Notes under the pieces: generated by a model
Told to the model about the DNA's origin: nothing
What the model saw: only the letters and a program-made list of their open reading frames with translations
Database searches by the model: none
In this document: piece after piece, positions 59,801 to 64,000 of the stretch
Numbering within the stretch: position 1 is the first letter of the stretch
How the letters are laid out: the number at the start of each line of letters is the position of its first letter
From: Flavobacterium circumlabens
GTDB lineage: Bacteria > Bacteroidota > Bacteroidia > Flavobacteriales > Flavobacteriaceae
Length of the DNA stretch: 64,000 bases
Direction of reading: 5' to 3'
NCBI RefSeq assembly: GCF_004345565.1
Contig: NZ_SLWA01000013.1
Span: 1-64,000 of the forward strand
Made by a program: the position numbers and the translations under genes

Positions 59801-59835
59801 AAAAAATCCCTGATCATTTCGACAGGGATTTTTTT
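59801..59835 (+). terminator. Terminator of the SDR gene
   Basis: AAAAAATCCCTG pairs with CAGGGATTTTTTT around ten bases. Confidence 0.85.
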
Positions 59836-59869
59836 GTTTTGGAGGATTCTGTATTTCGTTTTCTTACAA

Positions 59870-59898
59870 TTGTGCCTTAAACCTGTGTTTTACATTTG
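59870..59898 (+). promoter_or_regulatory. Promoter of the quinone reductase gene
   Basis: TTG (59870-59872), an 18-base spacer and TACATTTG (59891-59898); the ATG is 28 bases downstream. Confidence 0.65.
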
Positions 59899-59925
59899 TC
59901 CTGTTAATCTTTAAAACATAAAAAC

Positions 59926-60525
59926 ATGAAAAATTTAATCATTTATGCACACCCAAATTCAGCTAGTTTAAATCATTTTTTTAAACAAACTATTGTTGAA
60001 AGTCTTCAGGAATCGAATCAGGAAATTGAGGTTCGTGATTTGTATCAGATCAATTTTAATCCGGTTCTTTCTTTAAATGACATGAGTGGACAACGAATAG
60101 GGAAAGTGGCTGATGAAGTAAAAACAGAACAGGATTTTATTGCCTGGGCAGACCGGATTATTTTTGTGTATCCGATTTGGTGGACCGGAATGCCGGCTAT
60201 TATAAAAGGTTATATCGACCGCGTTTTTAGTTACGGATTTGCATACCGATACGATCAGGGAATTCAAAAAGGTTTACTGACAGGAAAAAAAGCAATCATT
60301 GTAAACTCCCACGGAAAATCTAATGCAGAATATGAAGCTAGCGGAATGGATAAAGCTTTGGCTTTGACTTCAGATACCGGTATTTTTAAGTATTGCGGCT
60401 TAGAAATTCAACAGCATTTTTATTTCGATAAAGCAGACAGAGCTTCTGCTGAGTCTATTGAAGATTGGAAAGATCAGATTGAAGTAGCTTTTAAATGCAA
60501 TGATCAGGTCTCTTTTTTTGGATGA
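59926..60525 (+). CDS. NAD(P)H-dependent quinone oxidoreductase, flavodoxin-like fold
   Basis: 199 residues. MKNLIIYAHPNSASLNHFFKQTI is the FMN/FAD-binding start of the NQO1/KefF/MdaB family; IIFVYPIWWTGMPAIIKGYIDRVFSYGFAYRY is its most conserved block (Trp/Gly/Pro). It probably carries out two-electron reduction of quinones or nitro compounds in the cytosol. It has its own promoter and lies next to the AraC-SDR locus, so co-regulation in oxidative or electrophile stress is plausible (inference). Confidence 0.92.
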   Translation: MKNLIIYAHPNSASLNHFFKQTIVESLQESNQEIEVRDLYQINFNPVLSLNDMSGQRIGKVADEVKTEQDFIAWADRIIFVYPIWWTGMPAIIKGYIDRVFSYGFAYRYDQGIQKGLLTGKKAIIVNSHGKSNAEYEASGMDKALALTSDTGIFKYCGLEIQQHFYFDKADRASAESIEDWKDQIEVAFKCNDQVSFFG

Positions 60526-60679
60526 AATGATATTTTGAAAAAAAAATACAAGATGAATTGTTTAGAGGCAGGGCTCTGAGTGGTTGGCAAATTACGCCCA
60601 TGTTATCATTTTGTGGTTTTTTTATGTTAAATTTGGATTGGTACTTTAATTCAAGCTTAACTAAATAAACTGATGACTT

Positions 60680-61531
60680 ATGAGAAAAATCTACTTCCTT
60701 TATTTTCTTTTTATGCTTAATAGTCTTTTTGCTCAAAAGAAAGATAAATTAAATCCGATTGTGGTTTATGAAAAAGCGTGGCAAGAGCAAAATAGCGATG
60801 CAAGGTTGAAAATTATAAAAACAATCTGGCTGGACGACAGTACTTTTGAAGACCCTTCTGCCTCTATAAAAGGGGCAGTTGCATTGAATAATGTGATAAA
60901 TGAATTTTATAAAAAGTTCCCGGATGCTGTAGTAACATCAGGTGTAAAAGTTGTAAAGGACAATTATGTAAGCTGGGACTGGAAAATTTTGGATTCAAAA
61001 AATAAACTTATAATGTCCGGTCGTGATTTTGCCCGGTTAAATGGCAAAGGTCAGGTAAGTAAAATAATTGGTTTTTGGAATCCGGAAGCCACTTTATCGG
61101 AATCGGATATTTTAAAAAATCTTGAAACTGATAATTTGAAAGTTGTCGAAAAATATTACGAATGTCTCTTTAAAACCAGGGATTTTACAGCAATGGCAAC
61201 CTTAATTGAACAAGGTGCTATTTATAACCAGGCGGAAGGACTGCCTTATGGAGGAACGTATACAGGTTTTGAGGAATGGACTAAAATGTATGCCAAATCG
61301 GCTGAATTTTTTGAGATGCAAATAGAGAAGGACCCTGTTTATTTTAGCGATTCTTCCAAAAATGAAATAATTATTTATTTTACCCTGAAGTGCAAATCAA
61401 AAAAATCAGGAAAAACACTTTCAATGCCGATTTCGGAACATCTTGATTTGAAAAACGGAAAAATTACGGCAATCAGATCCTTTTATTTCGATACAAAACA
61501 ATTTGCTGAATTCCTGAAAAGTAAAAGATAA
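60680..61531 (+). CDS. Exported protein with two NTF2/SnoaL-like domains
   Basis: 283 residues with a signal peptide to about 18 (FMLNSLFAQ). Two consecutive SnoaL-like folds are seen: about 27-140 (WLDDSTFEDPSASIKGAVALNNVINEFYKKFPDA, then WDWKILDSKNKLIMSGRDFARLNGKGQVSKIIGFW) and about 150-283 (NLKVVEKYYECLFKTRDFTAMATLIE, then EHLDLKNGKITAIRSFYFD). Members of this fold bind small molecules or act as enzymes in many contexts; a function is not deducible. It is monocistronic. Confidence 0.85.
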   Translation: MRKIYFLYFLFMLNSLFAQKKDKLNPIVVYEKAWQEQNSDARLKIIKTIWLDDSTFEDPSASIKGAVALNNVINEFYKKFPDAVVTSGVKVVKDNYVSWDWKILDSKNKLIMSGRDFARLNGKGQVSKIIGFWNPEATLSESDILKNLETDNLKVVEKYYECLFKTRDFTAMATLIEQGAIYNQAEGLPYGGTYTGFEEWTKMYAKSAEFFEMQIEKDPVYFSDSSKNEIIIYFTLKCKSKKSGKTLSMPISEHLDLKNGKITAIRSFYFDTKQFAEFLKSKR

Positions 61532-61586
61532 TAAAAGCAGTTAAAGCATTCGCAGCTTGATGTGCTTTTTTTTATTGTTACCAAAC

Positions 61587-61620
61587 AAAAAGACTTATCC
61601 CTTCGATAAGTCTTTTTGTT
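61587..61620. terminator. Bidirectional terminator
   Basis: AAAAAGACTTATC pairs perfectly with GATAAGTCTTTTT around CCTTC. It ends the NTF2-like gene and the convergent rnhB. Confidence 0.88.
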
Positions 61621-61622
61621 TT

Positions 61623-62282
61623 TTAAAGGTCTAAGCTCAGTTGCTCGGGAAGCAGCCTGAAACTCATTCGATGGTATTTGGTAGGCCCATATTTTTTAAT
61701 GGCTTCACGATGTTCTTTGGTCGGATAACCTTTGTTTTTTTTCCAGTTGTACATCGGGAATTCTTCGTGAATTTGATCCATGTATTCGTCGCGATAGGTT
61801 TTTGCTAAAACAGAAGCCGCGGCAATACTCAGGAATTTAGAATCCCCTTTTATGATACTCTGGCTCGGAATAGACTTTAATAATTCTATCTCTATTGCAG
61901 AAAATTGTTTTCCAAAAGTATTTTTCAGGCCCAGTTTGGCATTTATAGCACGATTGCCATCAACAATAATAAATTCAGGAATCTGATTTAATTTCAGGAT
62001 ACATTCGTGCATTCCCTTCATGGACGCGTTTAGGATATTGATTTCATCAATTTCATTCGGATGCAAATGCGTAACGGCAAAACAAACGGCATGATGTTCT
62101 ATAATTGGTTTTAATTTTTCTCTGACCTTTTCGGACAATTGTTTACTGTCATTTAAAAATTCATTGCTGAAATCAGGAGGTAAAATGACGGCCGCAGCGG
62201 TTACGGGGCCTGCCAAACAGCCTCTTCCGGCTTCATCTGTACCAGTTTCAAAAACAAATCCTGAGAAATTTCTTTCAAGCAT
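61623..62282 (-). CDS. rnhB: Ribonuclease HII
   Basis: 219 residues. It removes RNA from RNA-DNA hybrids, including single ribonucleotides. Active-site carboxylates are visible: GTDEAGRGCLAGPV (Asp16, Glu17), FIIVDGNRA (Asp, about 107) and SVLAKTYRDEYM (Asp, about 164). NDSKQLSEKVREKL and KNKGYPTKEHREAI, with the RNase HII-specific GYxT, confirm the type. Length is normal. It is convergent with the NTF2-like gene and divergent from the SusC gene. Confidence 0.96.
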   Translation of the reverse strand: MLERNFSGFVFETGTDEAGRGCLAGPVTAAAVILPPDFSNEFLNDSKQLSEKVREKLKPIIEHHAVCFAVTHLHPNEIDEINILNASMKGMHECILKLNQIPEFIIVDGNRAINAKLGLKNTFGKQFSAIEIELLKSIPSQSIIKGDSKFLSIAAASVLAKTYRDEYMDQIHEEFPMYNWKKNKGYPTKEHREAIKKYGPTKYHRMSFRLLPEQLSLDL

Positions 62283-62475
62283 AACTTTGATGGAGTGATT
62301 ATAACGACAAATATCAGAATACTTTTCAAAACAGTGTTGTTTTTGTCAATATTTTAAAATCGTGCCCATATTTTGAGTTTTTTGTAAAATGTAGTTTCTT
62401 TTTTTTTGTCATAAATAATTAAGCGACTTAAGTGTTAAAATGTGTTAAATTTGTTAGTGTAAAAAATATATTTTT

Positions 62476-62507
62476 TTGGGTATTTTTTTATGAATATCAT
62501 ATGTTTG
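62476..62507 (+). promoter_or_regulatory. Promoter of the SusC gene
   Basis: TTG (62476-62478), a 21-base spacer and TATGTTTG (62500-62507) fit the Bacteroidota promoter, giving a leader of about 130 bases. The rest of the 359-base gap is A+T-rich and shows nothing else. Confidence 0.65.
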
Positions 62508-62641
62508 GGGAGGGAAAGGCAGTAATTATTAATCAAGTGTTAAGCTTACATTAAAAAAAAATAACTTTAAGGCTAGAAAATGTTTGTTATTTTAAGAAAT
62601 AATTAAGAAGTTTGCTAGATACTAATTCAAAATAAATTCAA

Positions 62642-64000
62642 ATGAAATTAAAATTACAATGGATCTATACACTCTTAGTAGTGTTGTCTGTGCAGTTTTC
62701 TTTTGCACAAGAACGAGTTATTACCGGAGTTGTTTCTGGTGATGCAGGAGTTATTCCAGGAGTAAACGTTGTTGTCAAGGGAGCAAAAACCAGTGCTCAA
62801 ACAGATTTTGACGGAAGTTACTCTATTAAAGCCAAAACAGGTGACGTTCTTGTATTCTCTTACGTAGGTATGTTAGATTTAACTGCTACAGTTGGAACGG
62901 CATCTACATTAAGCGTTACATTAAATGAATCGCAAAAAACGTTAGATGAAGTGGTAGTTGTTGCTTATGGTAAACAAAAAGCAAAAGCAATTGTTGGTTC
63001 GATTGCTACAATAGGTTCAGACGTACTTCAGACTCAACAAGCAACAAGTGTTTTGTCAGCTTTGCAGGGTAGTGTTGCGGGGGTAAGCGTAATTGCTGCA
63101 GGTGGACAGCCGGGTGAGAATCCTGTAATTCGTATTAGAGGTACTGGTTCTATCAATGCTTCGACTTCTCCTTTAGTTGTTTTGGATGGGGCTCCTTTTG
63201 GTGGAAATTTAAACGCAATAAGTGCGGATCAAATTGAAACAATCAGTGTTTTAAAAGATGCGTCTTCAACAGCTTTATATGGTTCAAGAGGATCAAATGG
63301 AGTAATTCTTATTACAACTAAAAGAGGAAAATTGAATTCTGCACCTAGAGTTACTTTTACCACACAAGTTGGATTTGCTGACAATGCAGTTAAGTTACAT
63401 GAGCTGTTAGGCTCTGATGATTATATGAAATATACATGGGAAGGTATCAGAAATACTAACCAATATGTTAATCTTCAAGCTCCGGCACTTGCGGGTACAA
63501 ATGCATCAAACTCTTTAGTTTCCAGATTAGGTTATAATCCGTACACAGTTGCTCAACCTGTGGATGCCAATGGAAATTTAGTTACTACCAATAAAAAATG
63601 GGATACTAATTGGGAAGATTTATTATTGAACGATGCTGCTGTAAGAAAAGAGCATACGTTATCTCTTTCAGGAGGTAGTGATAACACAAGATATTTCTTT
63701 ACATCCAATTATTTGTCTCAGGAAGGAAATGTTAAGACTTCAAAATTTGAACGTATGACCACTCGTTTAAGTATTGATACGAAGGTTAATGAGTGGCTTA
63801 AAGCTGGTGTAACAATGTTTTATTCAACATCAGATCAGAATTTTCCAACACAAAGCGGTTCAAGTTTTCAAAGTGCAGTACAGTGGATTTATACAATTCC
63901 ATCTATATACCCGGCTTTCAGAAGAGATGGGGCTGGTGATTTAGTAACCGACGACAAGGGTAATACTATATATGATTATGGATCAGGAGCACCAGGTCAA
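62642..64000 (+). CDS. SusC/RagA family TonB-linked outer-membrane protein (3' end outside window)
   Basis: At least 453 residues, open at the window end. Signal peptide to about 23 (VLSVQFSFAQ), then a carboxypeptidase-regulatory-like domain (about 26-100, VITGVVSGDAGVIPGVNVVVKG and DFDGSYSIKAKTGDVLVFSYVG), the SusC TonB-box-like segment LDEVVVVAYGKQKAKAIVGS and the plug with VLSALQGSVAGVSV and VLKDASSTALYGSRGSNGVILITTKRG. SusC proteins take up glycans or other oligomers across the outer membrane with a SusD partner, expected downstream. It has its own promoter. Confidence 0.95.
   Translation, partial: MKLKLQWIYTLLVVLSVQFSFAQERVITGVVSGDAGVIPGVNVVVKGAKTSAQTDFDGSYSIKAKTGDVLVFSYVGMLDLTATVGTASTLSVTLNESQKTLDEVVVVAYGKQKAKAIVGSIATIGSDVLQTQQATSVLSALQGSVAGVSVIAAGGQPGENPVIRIRGTGSINASTSPLVVLDGAPFGGNLNAISADQIETISVLKDASSTALYGSRGSNGVILITTKRGKLNSAPRVTFTTQVGFADNAVKLHELLGSDDYMKYTWEGIRNTNQYVNLQAPALAGTNASNSLVSRLGYNPYTVAQPVDANGNLVTTNKKWDTNWEDLLLNDAAVRKEHTLSLSGGSDNTRYFFTSNYLSQEGNVKTSKFERMTTRLSIDTKVNEWLKAGVTMFYSTSDQNFPTQSGSSFQSAVQWIYTIPSIYPAFRRDGAGDLVTDDKGNTIYDYGSGAPGQ

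Overview
The window looks like chromosome of a Flavobacterium-type member of the Bacteroidota. The evidence is A+T-rich DNA, promoters of the TTG-N17-21-TAnnTTTG type instead of E. coli -35/-10 boxes, a SusC/RagA receptor, a type IX-secreted glycosidase, Bacteroidota domain families (GSCFA, DUF4230, DUF2490, DUF4136, DUF5522) and close similarity of Era, Der and HemL to flavobacterial proteins as I remember them. No rRNA, CRISPR array, intact prophage or insertion sequence was seen.

Layout. 1-250: the tail of a probable serine recombinase runs into a minus-strand initiator tRNA gene. 397-2959: the GTPases era and der. 3039-12130: an unrecognised 619-residue protein, two TonB-receptor-type outer-membrane proteins, a DUF2490 protein and an Rrf2 regulator. 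12215-15557: a minus-strand envelope cluster (M23 peptidase, MerR regulator, LemA, two TPM proteins). 15821-23000: alaS, two exported proteins, an ABC exporter and a GSCFA protein. 23149-31366: TamB, TamA/BamA-like lipoprotein and DUF4230. 31689-40804: amino-acid metabolism (Phe hydroxylase, ilvA with a leader-peptide attenuator, urocanate hydratase), a truncated haemoglobin, a secreted GH30 enzyme and a DUF4136 lipoprotein. 41114-44891: DUF5522, a small HExxH protein, a PLP deaminase-like enzyme, a lysozyme-type glucosaminidase and hemL. 45072-48936: a large zinc protease and two Spy/CpxP-like proteins. 49129-54521: 2-hydroxyacid dehydrogenase, lipoprotein, an AAA ATPase plus RloB pair (candidate phage defence) and lysS. 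54845-61531: two paralogous lipoproteins with lipB, two AraC regulators, a short-chain dehydrogenase, a quinone reductase and a tandem NTF2-like protein. 61623-64000: rnhB and a SusC receptor cut by the window edge.

The most unusual features are between the genes. Many intergenic regions carry short tandem degenerate repeats with a strict period of 7, 8 or 9 bases. Ten consecutive octamers end exactly at the alaS start codon, a 38-base octamer block occurs three times, heptamers precede der, hemL and lysS, and one heptamer array lies inside the GSCFA coding sequence. Other notable elements are an Ile-rich leader peptide and terminator upstream of ilvA, two copies of a hairpin element whose stem differs by compensating changes, matching ECF-sigma-like promoters upstream of the two Spy-like paralogs, and several inverted repeats resembling small mobile elements.

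All calls come from reading the sequence. No database search was run, so names rest on recognised motifs and remembered family features.
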